Origin: Ovis canadensis
Lineage: Eukaryota; Chordata; Mammalia; Artiodactyla; Bovidae
Direction: 5' to 3'
Length of the DNA: 64,000 bases
Assembly: GCF_042477335.2 (NCBI RefSeq)
Contig: NC_091251.1
Location: 29,590,501 to 29,654,500 of the forward strand
The position numbers and the translations under genes were made by a program. Below the pieces are notes generated by a model, which did not search any database, was not told where the DNA came from, and worked only from the letters and a program-made list of their open reading frames with translations. Shown piece after piece: positions 10,894-21,424 of this stretch. Each line of letters starts with the position of its first letter. Positions within the stretch are counted from its first letter, which is position 1.

Positions 10894-11544
10894 TCCTTGG
10901 GTCTTATATCCTCCCCACTGTCCACTGGGGCTAGTGGGTATGTAATCTGTGCCTCTTGACTTGTGGCTGAATGATTTGGGCTGATGGCCCCTCCTCTAGG
11001 CCCCTCCTCCCTCAAACCCCCCAGAGCCTGGTCCTGGCCTGCCGATAGAGGGGAAAACAGCTAATAAATCAGCCTCAATTCCAATGCCATCAGGTAGCAG
11101 CTCCTAAATGCCAGCAGCTCCTCCCAGACCTACCTCAGGACTCCCGGGTAACTGATGTTGCAGGGGCCACCCTCCTGGTTTACCCCCTCTCCCTTCCTAG
11201 AGGGGGTGTGGCTTTCGTCCTCCAGAGCCCTCAGATGTCTTAATAAAGCGTGTAATGTAAAATTCACACAACCAGTGATCTCACACACCTGGAGCCTGGC
11301 TCTCAACCCAGCTGTGATCCAGGGCTGAAGGGCCCACGGGTGTGGTCTGTTAGGGCATGTGGGCTGGGAGAGCCTGAGTGGGCTGGGAGAGCCTGAGCGG
11401 ACCAGAGGTAGGGCAACCAGGAGGGACCCAGAGTCACTGTCAAGAGCCTGAGGGCACCAGAGGCAGGGCAGCTGGGAAGGACCCGGGGTCATTGTCATTG
11501 TCGTGGACCCAGACTAAGATCTCCAGTACTCCTGGATACCTCCA
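10894..11544. other. Unique stretch
   Basis: No element recognised. A near-duplicate GTGGGCTGGGAGAGCCTGAG pair lies at about 11360-11398, a 19-base local tandem repeat. Confidence 0.4.
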
Positions 11545-11642
11545 CAGGGGGGACACTGCTCGATCTCACGATGGGAAAAGAGAGGTTCAGAGAGGCTGCA
11601 CTGCCTGCTCAGGGCTTTGCTTAGATACTAAGTCATAGACTG
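11545..11642 (-). repeat. MIR fragment, antisense
   Basis: CGATGGGAAAAGAGAGGTTCAG followed by CACTGCCTGCTCAGGG and ACTAAGTCATAGACTGG matches an antisense MIR centre. The G following ATCTCA disrupts the usual TTTACAGATGAGG block. Confidence 0.5.
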
Positions 11643-13007
11643 GTTATTCCCCCTAAAACCGTCTATCTCCATGTCACCTTTCTCCCTTCCCATTCCTTCT
11701 TCTTGGATCATGAGGATAAGAGTCACTGAGGCTGTAAGACTGGGTCTGGGCCTGGTTGTCCTGGATGGTTATAACATGGAAGGTGATATTCAAGCCTCCC
11801 TTTGCTCTCTGGTTCAAGGGAACACTGACCCCTGCCCTGCTTTGTCCCACTGGGGTGGCCAGGAGGCTTACAGGAGGTGAGGTGTGTCACTCCAGGGATG
11901 CTGCCTAGGCTGGAGGGGACAAGGATTATTGCCACCAGGCTGGCAGGAAGATGCCTGGGCAAGAATGATGTGAGCCTGAAGGGCACAGCAGGCAGACCAG
12001 CCTGCCAGAGCAGTGATGCCTGGGAGCTGTGCTGGACAGCAGCTTCCTGGGTTCTGCCCAGGGAAGGCCTGTGGGCTGGGACCTGAGCATGGTCTACATT
12101 GCATGGGTTTCCAGGGATGGGTCAGAAGCCGTGATGGACCACATTGGGAGGACTTGGCCTGTCCCAGCAGCCAACCTAGATCAGCCTTGGAGGGCTGGAA
12201 CCTCTGGGCTGGAAACCTCTGGTGAGAGCTTGTTCATGGAATGTTAGGGCACCATCTGGGGTGACTGGTTGCTTTGGCTTGCCTGGGATGTGGGACTTTT
12301 AGTGCTGAGACTGACAGTCCTGGGCAAATTGGGATGGTTGGTCTTTCTAGGACCGATGTTATCTGGCCATTGTTTCCTTGGAGAGGGAGCACGTGCCGGA
12401 CTGGGGAGCTGGAGAGTTTGGAAGGGAAATGTTCTTCCCCCGGCGGCCCCTTCCGGCCCTGGCCTCCAGCCCAGCTTCCTGCAGGGAGGCGCCTGTGATC
12501 CCATCTCCATAACTGCGCTGGAGCTGTCTCTGCAGGGGGCACAGGGGCTGGAGTTGTTTAGGGGTTCATTCAGAAGGAATTATTAGGAAACACTGCAGCC
12601 ACCCCTCTAAGCCACAGCCAGCTTTGTTATTTTTGGACATTTTATTTTTCATCACCTGCCTCCTGAACCCTGCTGTATGAACTTTAGACCTGGGAGGAGG
12701 TGAGGGATGTTATTGATTGGCCTCCTTAACTCTCCAAATGAACACTGAGTGGTATGGATACAGAAAAAAGCACCAGGCCTTAAAAGTGGTGAGTGATCAC
12801 GGACACAGGCAAGGGTGACGAGTCACACTTGAGAGGCACGCAGTGCAGCCGGGGCCAGGCACACAACAGAGACGTGCGAGTCATCATTGTTGTTCTTGCT
12901 TTGCAATGAGACTCCACGACTTTTAACTTTATTATTTCCTTCCTTCTGCTGCCTTTAAGTTGTGTTTGTTCTTCTTTTTTAGGAGGTAGACCCATGTTTA
13001 GACCCAT
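11643..13007. other. Unique GC-rich stretch
   Basis: About 1.35 kb with no recognised repeats and no convincing gene. Overlapping open frames of 60-105 codons on both strands reflect base composition. CpGs are too sparse for an island. Confidence 0.4.
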
Positions 13008-13211
13008 GGCTTTTATTTATTTATTTGGCTGTGCTGGGTCTTAGTTGAGGCATGTGGAATCTTTAATATTCATTGCGGCATGCAGGATCTTTATGTAGCA
13101 TGGGAATCTTAGTTGCATCATGTGGGATCTAGTTCTCTGACCAGGAATTGAACCTGAGCTCCCTGCATTGGGAGTCCAGAGTCTTAGCCACTGGACGACC
13201 AGGGAAGTCCC
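13008..13211 (-). repeat. CHR-2-type SINE, antisense
   Basis: CTTTTATTTATTTATTTGG, GCTGTGCTGGGTCTTAG, GTGGGATCTAGTTCTCTGACC, then CTTAGCCACTGGACGACCAGG. This is the shorter CHR type without the long repeated middle. Confidence 0.9.
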
Positions 13212-13254
13212 TTTATTTTTTTTTAAGACCCCATGCCCACTATCTCATGGCTAT

Positions 13255-13330
13255 CAGACAAACCCCAGAGTGTAGCTGGGATGGGGTTGCCCCATTTAGC
13301 AGGTGAAGAAACAGGCTCAGAGAGAGTGGA
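13255..13330 (-). repeat. MIR fragment, antisense
   Basis: CCCATTTAGCAGGTGAAGAAAC followed by AGGCTCAGAGAGAGTGG is the antisense MIR block that normally reads CATTTTACAGATGAGGAAAC. Confidence 0.5.
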
Positions 13331-13634
13331 ATAGTGCTTGGAGGGCATGTGAAGAATTAGTGGTGGCCCCGGGTGCCAGCTTGGGTCTCCTGACTCCCGG
13401 GGTAGGACACCCTGCACTCTGGTTCTCACTGGGTGGATATGCCAGCGTGGTGTGTGCGTGTGTGCCTGTGCTGGGAGGAGAAGGGAGACAGGAGGGAGGC
13501 AACAGTTCTTTGAATCCACAATTAGTATCATATTAAGAAGAAGCCACACGTGGCTTAGAAGGGGCATGGCTAATGTCAGAGCTGTCTAGGCACCGGGAGG
13601 AGGCTGTGTATTGATCTGTGCAGGCAGGAGCCTC
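13331..13634. other. Unique stretch
   Basis: Contains a short (GT)n-like run near 13450-13466. Nothing else recognised. Confidence 0.35.
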
Positions 13635-13832
13635 CCTGCCTGCATGGGCTTTGGTGTCAGAGAGACCTGGGTTAGAATCCTAGATTCTGTCACCTCTGTG
13701 ACCTTGGGGAAGTGACTGCAGCCTGTGGGGCCTCGGTTTCCTCACCTGTAAAGTAGGGTGAATCACATCTCTCTCTCGGAGCTGTTGTGAATATTAAAGT
13801 ATCCAGCACACAGTAGTTTCTCAACACAATAA
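13635..13832 (+). repeat. MIR, sense
   Basis: Clear order of MIR blocks: GGTGTCAGAGAGACCTGGG, TTAGAATCCTAGATTCTG, TGACCTTGGGGAAGTGACTG, GGTTTCCTCACCTGTAAAGT and GTGAATATTAAAGTATCC, ending AGCACACAGTAG. Confidence 0.85.
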
Positions 13833-14073
13833 CTCTTACTTCTGCTTCAGTGTTCCCTCATGGGCTGAACTGAACCCTGCTGGTTCTGGGGAAAGAACAG
13901 GATCCTGGCCCTGTGTGGTGGGAGGCAGGCAGTTTATGGCAAGCATTCACCCTACCATTGGGCTTTAACCCTCAGGCAAGTCCCTGTGAACGTTCTGGTC
14001 TATCAGCTTAGCCAAGGAGAATTGACGGAGGGGATATGGATGCTTTTCGATTTGGAACCTCAAAAATAAAAAC

Positions 14074-14376
14074 GACTTCCCTGGTGGTACAGTGGACAAG
14101 CCAATGTGAGGGACATGGGTTTGATCCCTGGTCTGGGAAGATTCCACATGTGGTGGAACAACTGAAGCTTGTGTGCCACAACTACTGAGCCCGCGTGCTG
14201 CAACTACTGAAGCCCGGCACGCCTAGAGCCTGTGCTTGGCAACAAGAGAGGCCCTTGCAATGAGAGGCCTGCTCACCACAACAAAGAGTAGCCCCAGCTC
14301 ACAGCAACTAGAGAAAGTCTGTGCACAGCAACGAAGACCCAGTGCAACCAAAAATAAACAAGTAAAAAAAAAAAAA
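14074..14376 (+). repeat. CHR-1 SINE, sense, full length
   Basis: Head GACTTCCCTGGTGGTACAGTGG, with internal units CAACTACTGAGCCC and CAACTACTGAAGCCC, then ACAACAAAGAGTAGCCCC, ACTAGAGAAAGTC, AACGAAGACCCAGTGCA and a poly-A tail. The copy is complete in layout. Confidence 0.93.
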
Positions 14377-14559
14377 TCTCATTAAAAAGTTGCCATAGCC
14401 TATCCCAGGGTGTTCTCAGCAAGAAGATAGTTTCACTGGTCCAGATTCCCTCCTTCCTGCAAAGCTCTGGGTTTATCTGCTGAAGGGACGTAGAGCCTCC
14501 CTTTCCATTGCCTGCTCCCCCTACATGACACACGGCCGCTCTGCCCAAAGGGGAAGAAT
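14377..14559. other. Unique stretch
   Basis: No element recognised between the CHR-1 tail and the AT-rich island. Confidence 0.35.
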
Positions 14560-14910
14560 CCTGGATTCTGAAGTAGCGAGGTCCAGCTGCAGTAACGATC
14601 CATTAGGCAGATGAAAAGACATTTTTCTTCACTGCCGTTACACTGCCCGCCCCAGACAACACACTCATTACAGTTCCATCTCATTCAGCTCACCTAGAGA
14701 ATAAAATTAGAAATCAAGTCAACTCCCTCGAGTCTTGTTATATCAATCTGACTTACACAAAACAGGCCAGACAGAGTGTGAGGTTTCCATAAAATTAGGC
14801 TGTGTCCCCAGGGGCTGCCTTGAAGCTACCCAACGTTTCAGAAAACTGCCAGGCGCCCTTTTGCATAATTTATCAATTACATACAATTCAATTCATTGCA
14901 GGCAGAGGCA
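14560..14910. promoter_or_regulatory. Candidate conserved non-coding element
   Basis: Repeat-free and AT-rich, but keeps CpGs (TAACGATCC, GCCGTTACAC, CCCTCGAG, CCAACGTTTC, GGCGCCC). It is dense in homeodomain- and POU-type cores: CCATTAG, AAAATTAG, TTTTGCATAATTTATCAATT and CAATTCAATTCATTG. It has no convincing long open frame. This look is typical of conserved enhancers, but conservation cannot be seen in one sequence. Confidence 0.35.
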
Positions 14911-15479
14911 GGAAACGATGACTTGGGCAGAAGGGGACCCTGAAAGTAGCGTGTGCTGGGAAGAGGAAACCCCATTTCTAATCTCCTCTCCCATGCTGAC
15001 TAGATGAATGAGCTCAGACAAATCCTTCACTCTCAGGGGACCCCACTTTCCCCAAGCATTTAGACTGGGACAACTAACTCTCCTTTAGGCAATTCTTGAA
15101 TTTGTTTGAAATTTGTTTGCTGAAATTCTCTGTTGGTGGTATCCGAACACTATGGTGGGTGGAGAAAGACAGGTTCAGAGCTTGGGACCTGCTCGATGGT
15201 ACCGGGACATTGAGAGGCTACGGTTGGCACAAGGGCTGTGGATGACCAGATGGCCAGACAGAGGTCTGCTTCTCAGACTTGCCTGGTGCTTCTCTCTCAC
15301 TTGTAATGCCTCCCTTTACATCAGGCTGCCATGTTAACTACTCCTCTATTCTATTTCAATAGATGATTGCAACTCCCTAGAGGAGGAGGTGGGGCTTCCA
15401 TGGGCAACGGTGCTTTACTGATGGGTGCCCAGGGAGTGGGAGTGATGCTGGTCAGGGCCACTGAGATCAAGGGTCATTG
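14911..15479. other. Unique stretch
   Basis: No repeat or exon recognised. A 74-codon frame at 15113-15337 has no features of a protein. Confidence 0.35.
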
Positions 15480-15727
15480 GTCCAGTGCCCTCTCCCCACC
15501 CCCACTACCTAATCCCTCCCTCTATCCCTTCTGCTGCCAATCCCCCTCTGCCCCGGAGCACCCTTTTTTATGGTATTACTTAATGATATTTGTTGTTCTC
15601 GCCTACCTGCTTCCCCAAAGGCAGAGAACGGGCTGATGCCCTTGGTTTCCCAGGTACTCAGTCACAGTCCTGCCCCATCAGTGGATGCTCAGGTCATGTT
15701 GTTGGATGAAGGAATGAATGAGCATTG
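15480..15727 (+). repeat. L2 LINE 3' end, sense
   Basis: CCTCTGCCCCGGAGCACC, TTACTTAATGATATTTGTTG, then CCCCAAAGGCAGAGAACGGG and a terminal GGATGAAGGAATGAATGAGC. The last block is the usual L2 3' end. Confidence 0.65.
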
Positions 15728-16024
15728 AAGACCGGAGAGTGACGGCTCAGTAATGCAGTTTACTGATCCTGTCCAGAGCTCCTTGCTCTGGCGTCTGACA
15801 AGCCATTTGCTTGCCACCGATGTCTGTGCCATGACTGAATTCCCCTCTGCAGGGTTATTCCCCTGCTGCTGAGTCACTGCAGAGGGACACGATGTCTTTG
15901 GCCAGTCTCAGGACCCTCTCAGGATCTCAGAGCCTGCACTTGGCCATGGTGTATGTAGCGACAGGACTGTCAACTGTGAGGGGCATCCTGGCTTGAAGGA
16001 ATTGATTGAACCCCTGATTGCGCC

Positions 16025-16150
16025 CACCCTAATTTCAAGGAGAGATGCCTGAGGCTCAGGGAGGCCACGTGCCTAGTCTAAAGTTTCCAGCTGTGGGGAG
16101 GGAGCCCTGGGATTTGAACCTATTCCTAGCTGATCCCACAGTCTACACAG
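16025..16150 (-). repeat. MIR fragment, antisense
   Basis: GAGATGCCTGAGGCTCAGGGAGG, ACGTGCCTAGTCTAAAG, then GGGAGCCCTGGGATTTGAACC. Confidence 0.6.
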
Positions 16151-16254
16151 TCTACACTATGAAGCCACGATTTCATGAACACAGCGAAACATTTTTAGAG
16201 TGCTGTCTTACCTGCAATCTCTCTTTCATCCTTCCAGAATCATAGGCATAAAGG

Positions 16255-16400
16255 TAGGGAGGGAGGGATTGTCAGCCCACTTTAAGGAGAAGGCTGATGC
16301 TCAGAGAGCAGGGTGACTCACAGGAGGCCACGCAGGTTGTGGCAGAGCTGGGTCCAACCGCACTCCAGACAAGGAATAGAGGTTCAGCCAGACTCAGGGA
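16255..16400 (-). repeat. MIR fragment, antisense
   Basis: CCCACTTTAAGGAGAAGGCTGATGC followed by GAGAGCAGGGTGACTCACAGG and TGGCAGAGCTGGG. Decayed. Confidence 0.55.
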
Positions 16401-17434
16401 CCTGGCTGCAACTCAGAACTAGCAAGCTACTGGCTTTTTTTGTTTGGTTGGTTGATTTTTGTAAAAGGGCTGAAAAGAATAGGCAAGTATCGTCCCTTAG
16501 AGAGGCGTTCCATATGGCAGGGGCATTGCCCGAAGGAGACTTCCTAACTGACCTAAAGGCAGGTTGGCCCTGCTAAAATAGAAATTATCTGCCTGGTGAA
16601 CATTGCCTCAAATAATGAAGCCCCACACCTTTTGGACTGGGGGGTCCACAGGGCGGGGAAAAGGATGAGGTCACAGGGGTCTGTATATTGTCCCCAAACA
16701 GGAATGTCAGAAAGGTCAGGAGTGGCTCTGGGAGGAGAGGAGCTGGGGCAACCCCCAGCCTTTTGCTGAGATGATGCCTGCCTGAGAAGGCTCTGGAGGC
16801 ACCCGCAGAACTGCTTTTGTTCCCGGGGGCTCTGAGCATGCTGATGGGTTTCCAGGGCAGAGCATGCAGCCTTCACTCAGCCAGGCCCCTTAGGCCTGTG
16901 TGTGCAGGAGCCGTAGGGCAGACCACGTGGGGCAGTGCCAGCCCCACTTCGAGATGTCTGCAGGGTAAATGTCTGCTGCTTTTGTCTGGAAGCAAAACCC
17001 TCAGCCACTGTTTCTCCAGCCTCTATGGAAATTAAAGCCAGGAAGCTAAGCGGTGGGTGATTATGGGGTTCAACTTGCTTATTAACAGCCCACAAAGGAT
17101 TATCATGGGGCTTCTAGGCGAAGCCCACAGAGGCTTGGAAAAGGGCTGCTTCCTGGCTCCGGGCACTGCTCTTTGAAAGCACAATCTTCAGGCAGAAGAG
17201 CTCCGCCTCGCTGGCTGGGGGCACCCCCTCAACCCACAGGACGTTCATAGGAGCCAACCATAGAGGGTGGGGGAGGGGTGTGGGGTGGCACAGCCTTTTG
17301 TGATCTGCACCTGCAGAGGTTTGTGGTATGAGTAGGGTGAGAAAAACGCCTACCCCTTTTATAGTACAGAGTTGGAGTATTTACCGTTGTCTCCTTGGAG
17401 AGGGAGAGCATTTAGCTAAGTTATTAGAACAGGA
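16401..17434. other. Unique stretch
   Basis: About 1 kb without young repeats. 17040-17115 is AT-rich and unique (TTATGGGGTTCAACTTGC, CTTATTAACAGCCC) and could be a small conserved element. No gene recognised. Confidence 0.35.
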
Positions 17435-17637
17435 TCAGGCAGGGGTCAGCAAAACTACCTGTTGCCTGTTTTTATAAATAAAGTTTTATTGGACACCATC
17501 GCACCCATTCCTTTCTAGACCACCTGGGGCTACGACAGCAGATTTGGGTAGTTGAGGAAAGACTGGCCCACAAAACCATAAAATGTTTTCTATCTGGCCC
17601 TTTACAAAGTTTGTCCGCTCATAGGCAGGGGAAAGAG
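17435..17637 (-). repeat. hAT-Charlie-type DNA transposon fossil
   Basis: The plus strand reads GGGGTCAGCAAAACTACCTG, TGTTTTTATAAATAAAGTTT, TATTGGACACCATCGCACCC and ends TATCTGGCCCTTTACAAAG. This is the well-known short non-autonomous MER element with GGCAAAC-type ends. I believe it is of the MER20/MER5 class, but I cannot fix the subfamily from memory. Confidence 0.75.
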
Positions 17638-17765
17638 TATGGATTTCAGAGTTGACTGGATGTGGATTGGAATGCTACTTTTACTTTTGTTCCACCTAAT
17701 TTTGGACATGTTACTTTCCCTCTGAACCTCAGGCTTTCCATTTGACAAAGAGGGATGAGCATCTA
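17638..17765 (+). repeat. MIR fragment, sense
   Basis: GAGTATGGATTTCAGAGTTG, then TTTTGGACATGTTACTTTCC and CTGAACCTCAGGCTTTCC. Confidence 0.6.
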
Positions 17766-17771
17766 TTTAAC

Positions 17772-18008
17772 ACATGCTTACAATACTGTGTTTGCTCAGC
17801 ATCAGGCCCTGGTCTAAGTGTTTTGTGAGCACTAACTCATTTAATGCTCACAACAGCTTTGTGAGATGGATTCTCCTATGAGCACACCACTCTACAGAGG
17901 GGATTGCAGAGATCTGGAGGGGTTAAGTAACTACCCAGGACCTCACAATACTGGGCTTTTGAATACATACGACATGGCCCCAGAGGCTGTGTTCTTAACC
18001 AGCCATTG
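17772..18008 (-). repeat. MIR, antisense
   Basis: GCATCAGGCCCTGGTCTAAG, TAACTCATTTAATGCTCACAAC, CTACAGAGGGGATTGCAGAG, GGGGTTAAGTAACTACCC and GTTCTTAACCAGCC. All antisense MIR blocks are present in order. It sits beside a sense copy, giving a tail-to-tail pair. Confidence 0.85.
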
Positions 18009-18282
18009 CTAAGATTAAGAAGTAATGGATGAGCAGAACTGAGCCTTAGGGGCTGGGGTGCAATAGAGACTCAACATCCATTAGTTCACTCCTCCCCTCA
18101 GCCTCTTTGCCAAATTGTTTGGCTTCCTACCTCTGTCCGGAATTAGGGTCTCAGCCTCATTGGATCACAGTTTCTGAGGTCATCCCGTCCCCTCCTGCCT
18201 TTGCTAAAGTCCAATATCATGAAAGCTGCTTTGGCTTCCTCAGCACGCTGCCCCCTCTCCCTTCCTGCTACCATCTCCCTCC

Positions 18283-18570
18283 CACTGTTTAGTTAATAAT
18301 AACATATCATGTTCTGTCTGAGATGCATATCAGCTGTGTGTAATTATTGATGGAGAAATAGACAGATGAGTCTCTGCTTGGACCGTTTTCACAGGCACCC
18401 ATACCTATCACTTAGCATCTTTCTCTTCCCTCCGCTAATAACACTGTCCACTTTAGATCCTGGGGCCTTGATTTATTAGGTAATTTGTTTCTTCTCTGTG
18501 GCTTGGGCCTGCCTGTCATCAATATAATAGGATGATGGAAGCACAAGCTATAGACACCAGACATTAAAAA
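18283..18570. promoter_or_regulatory. Candidate conserved non-coding element
   Basis: Repeat-free AT-rich island with TTAGTTAATAATAACATATC, CAGCTGTGTGTAATTATTG, CTTGATTTATTAGGTAATTTG and CCTGTCATCAATATAATAGG. The last block resembles a PBX/MEIS-type site and the second carries an E-box. Conservation is not tested here. Confidence 0.3.
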
Positions 18571-18833
18571 CTAGGCAAATATTCCTCATTTCAGCTCCTT
18601 GTCCAGCCACAGCCAATCCTCTGCTTATTGGAGGAGAAGGAAAAGATTACAGAGGGATGCCCAGAGCCTGATTCTCACAAAATAACTCTTTGAAAATGGG
18701 GCTGGTTGCCCTGCTGTTTTGTGCTTTTGGGAGAATGAACCAGGAAAACACACGCATGTGAATGAACACACACACAGTTGAGGAATCGAAGGTCCCTTCC
18801 AAAGAGATTGACTGTACTGCAGAGGGAAAAAGA
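18571..18833. other. Unique stretch
   Basis: No element recognised. Open minus-strand frames reaching into this area (within 18625-19097) show no domain. Confidence 0.35.
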
Positions 18834-19062
18834 CCGAACTGGATGCCAGGAAGCTTGGCTTCCCACTCTGGCTTTGCCACACTCTTCAAACGGGGGAGCG
18901 GAGGGCATCTCATCTCTCTGGGCCTGAATTGCCTCATTTGTCAGACAAGGAGGTGGATTAGATGGGCTCCCACTGGCCTTCCAGCCTTCACCTGCTGCAA
19001 GGCAGCCAAGGTTACACAGAATGTCATAGACAGAGTTGGAAACTGGATCTTTGCTGTTTAAG
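18834..19062 (+). repeat. MIR-class SINE (MIR3-like), sense
   Basis: GCTTCCCACTCTGGCTTTGCC, CATCTCTCTGGGCCTGAATTGC, TCATTTGTCAGACAAGGAGG and TGGATTAGATGGGCTCC, then CTTCCAGCCTT. The 'tagatg' block after the poly-T-less stretch is typical of MIR3-type copies. Confidence 0.6.
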
Positions 19063-19084
19063 TGGGTGCTTTGAGCACTCCACC

Positions 19085-20030
19085 ATGCTGTTCCCATTGA
19101 TCATAATTGTCATCAAAAATGATCAGTCTCTTCACCATCAATAGCCTTATCACAATCATTGAAATAATATCACCAATAAATACTCTTTAATTGCACCATC
19201 ATGAGAATCATCAATGCCATTATCTCCAGGAACATCTCACCCCCATCACCATCATCATCGTACTCACTTCACTGCCTGTTTTCTCTATGCTAGGCTTCAC
19301 ATGTAGGATGTGATTTCATCCTGACAGCAATCCTAGAAAATAGGCACCCTTGAAATTATCCTCATTGAATAGAGGAGGCAACTGAGGCTCCAAGCGGCAC
19401 ACGGTAGTAAATGCCAGACTTTGGATTTGAACTAGGGTCTCTTTGGCTCCAAAAATAAGCTTTCAGCCCCCACGCTACGAATCATCAGCATTGTTATCAC
19501 AAGTATTCTCATCAGTGTCAGCAAAACCATTATCCTCTACATCAGCATCACCAAATCACCCAGCATCATCTTTTGAATTATTCCCAGTGTCATCACCAGA
19601 ATCAACACGGTTGCTAACGTTAACATCATCAGTATCAGAATCAATCTCGCCCATCTCATTATTGCTAATTTTGTTTTAATATAAATGCCATCATTAATTA
19701 TTAGCAATATGGTTGTTGTCACTATCGTCAATGTAGTCCATACTGATGTCGTAAATGGCACGTATCCGTATCACCAAAATTGTTTTTGGAGTTGCTTCTA
19801 ATACAGATGTCACTGTTAACATCACTACGGTCACTAGCAATGTGATGGTCACTGTTATCAATCCAGTCCACATCAATATCATAAAAGCAGAGTCATCTGA
19901 GCCCTCACGAACCTTACAAAGGATTACTGATACTGCCAGCAATATGACCAACATCTTCAGTAGCATCATTACCAATATCATCCTTCCCAGTTCACCATTA
20001 TTATCCTAATACAACTAAAATAAAAAGTAC
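19085..20030. repeat. Degenerate (ATC)n triplet tract, about 0.9 kb
   Basis: Long run of imperfect CAT/ATC/ATT triplets (for example CACCATCATCATCG at about 19247, CATCAGCATCACCAAATC, ATCATCAGTATCAGAATC), interrupted by an antisense MIR (19262-19455). Phase is lost in places by indels. Reading it on the minus strand gives hydrophobic M/I/L/V-rich frames (19537-19761, 19694-19981), which are repeat artefacts. Confidence 0.7.
19262..19455 (-). repeat. MIR, antisense, inside the triplet tract
   Basis: TGCTAGGCTTCACATGTAGG, CCTGACAGCAATCCTAG, TATCCTCATTGAATAGAGGAGG, CAACTGAGGCTCCAAG and GGATTTGAACTAGGGTC. It splits the triplet-rich region in two. Confidence 0.8.
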
Positions 20031-20092
20031 ACATCTTCAATTCAGCAGATATCACAGATGTCAGCCTACTTACTATTGTAATTTGCCGCCAT

Positions 20093-20338
20093 CTCCAGTA
20101 CTTTGGCCACCTCATGCGAAGAGTTGACTCATTGGAAAAGACTCTGATGCTGGGAGGGGTTGGGGGCAAGAGGAGCAGGGGACGACAGAGGATGAGATGG
20201 CTGGATGGCATCACGGACTCGATGGACGTGAGTCTGAGTGAACTCCCGGAGTTGGTGATGGACAGGGAGGCCTGGCGTGCTACGATTCATGGGGTCGCAA
20301 AGAGTCGGACACGACGGAGCGACTGAACTGAACTGAGT
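20093..20338 (+). repeat. BovB 3' end, sense, with intact C-terminal frame
   Basis: Starts CTCCAGTACTTTGGCCACC and ends with the (GAACT)n tail GACTGAACTGAACTGA. The frame at 20114-20326 encodes the last 70 residues of BovB ORF2 without a stop: [46 protein letters not shown] and AKSRTRRSD. It is younger than the copy at 7062-8020 by its fewer lesions. Confidence 0.93.
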
Positions 20339-20825
20339 TCCTGCTTATGAGTTGAACTGTATTAGGTCTTTTGTCCCCTGGAACTCTTCTGCCATCCTGT
20401 GAGAGATGTGGAAGGCACAAATATTTGTCTCGCTGTCACGTAGCCCAGGCAGATGCTGCCAGGGTCATCAGGAATCTGAGGCTTCTGCATCTCCATTGTG
20501 AGGTGATTTCTGGTTCAGCAGTTTTAGGCCGTTGGATATCCTTAAATTCCACCCATCCTTCCCAGCCAAGTTACCTCCCAGTTCCCCAGTAGTTTTCCAT
20601 CTCTTGCTTCCTTGTGCTTCTACTGACTGTTGTTTTAATTCAGGTACAACATTTATAGCCCATCTTTTGTTCTAGTATGTGTGTGTCTGTCTCCTTCCCA
20701 TCATGTAAGTTCCTGAGGTGGGACCAGGTTTTTTTCCATACCCCTTACAGGTTTTATACCAAACGTTCTCAATATACATGTCTGGAGGATTAAAGGAGAC
20801 TGTTGGCTGGTCCACAAAAATCACG
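20339..20825. other. Unique stretch
   Basis: No element recognised apart from a short (TG)n near 20678-20687. Confidence 0.35.
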
Positions 20826-20965
20826 TGATGAAGTGTAAAGAACATCAGACTGCAAACCAAGACATCTGGAATTTAGTCTGAATTGTCCCTAACTGTGTAA
20901 CCTTGGATCATCCATTTCCCCCTCTCCCCTTCTTTCCTCCATCTCCAAGCTAAAGGGTTCTGGGG
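20826..20965 (+). repeat. MIR fragment, sense
   Basis: CATCTGGAATTTAGTCTGAATTG followed by CTAACTGTGTAACCTTGG and TCATCCATTTCCCCC. Confidence 0.55.
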
Positions 20966-21123
20966 CTCTATCTTCCAAATATGCTCTCAGACCACCCTTT
21001 TCTGACCCCGTTTCTGCCGTTGCCTACTTCAGACCCCACATCTCTGGCTTGAACCACTACGGATATTTGTTAATCGGTCTTCCTGCTTCTGCTCTACCCC
21101 TGTGTGGGGGCCAGAGCGCGCTC
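20966..21123 (+). repeat. Probable L2 fragment
   Basis: CTGCCGTTGCCTACTTCAG, TCTTCCTGCTTCTGCTC and CCTGTGTGGGGGCCAGAG resemble the L2 block normally reading CTGCCTCCAGCC. Weak match. Confidence 0.35.
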
Positions 21124-21407
21124 TTTTTAAAATTCTTATGTATTTATTTAGTTTAGTTTTCGGCCGCACTGGGTCTTTGTTGCTGCGTGTGGGCTTTCTC
21201 TAGTTTCGACAAGCGGGGCTACTCTCTAGCTGCAGTGTAGGTGCTTGCTGCGGTGACTTCTCTCGATGCAGAGCACAAGCTCAGCAGCGGGGGCTCCTGG
21301 GCTTAGCTGCTCTGCAGCGCGTGGCATCTTCCCAGACCAGGAACAGAACTCGTGTCCTCTGCATTGGCAGGTAGATTCTTAACCACTGGACCACCAGGGA
21401 AGTCCCA
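21124..21407 (-). repeat. CHR-1 SINE, antisense
   Basis: TTATGTATTTATTTAGTTTAG, CGCACTGGGTCTTTGTTGC, TGCGTGTGGGCTTTCTCTAG, CTACTCTCTAGCTGCAGTG, then CTTAACCACTGGACCACCAGGG. Confidence 0.93.
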
Positions 21408-21424
21408 GGATGTTCTTTTAAAAT

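Noticed and set aside
19537..19981. Minus-strand frames resembling multi-pass membrane proteins
   Set aside because: They are translations of a degenerate (ATC)n tract, whose minus strand gives M/I/V/L codons automatically.
20114..20326. Intact 70-codon frame as a gene
   Set aside because: It is the C-terminus of BovB ORF2 in a 5'-truncated copy, with no start, endonuclease or catalytic part.
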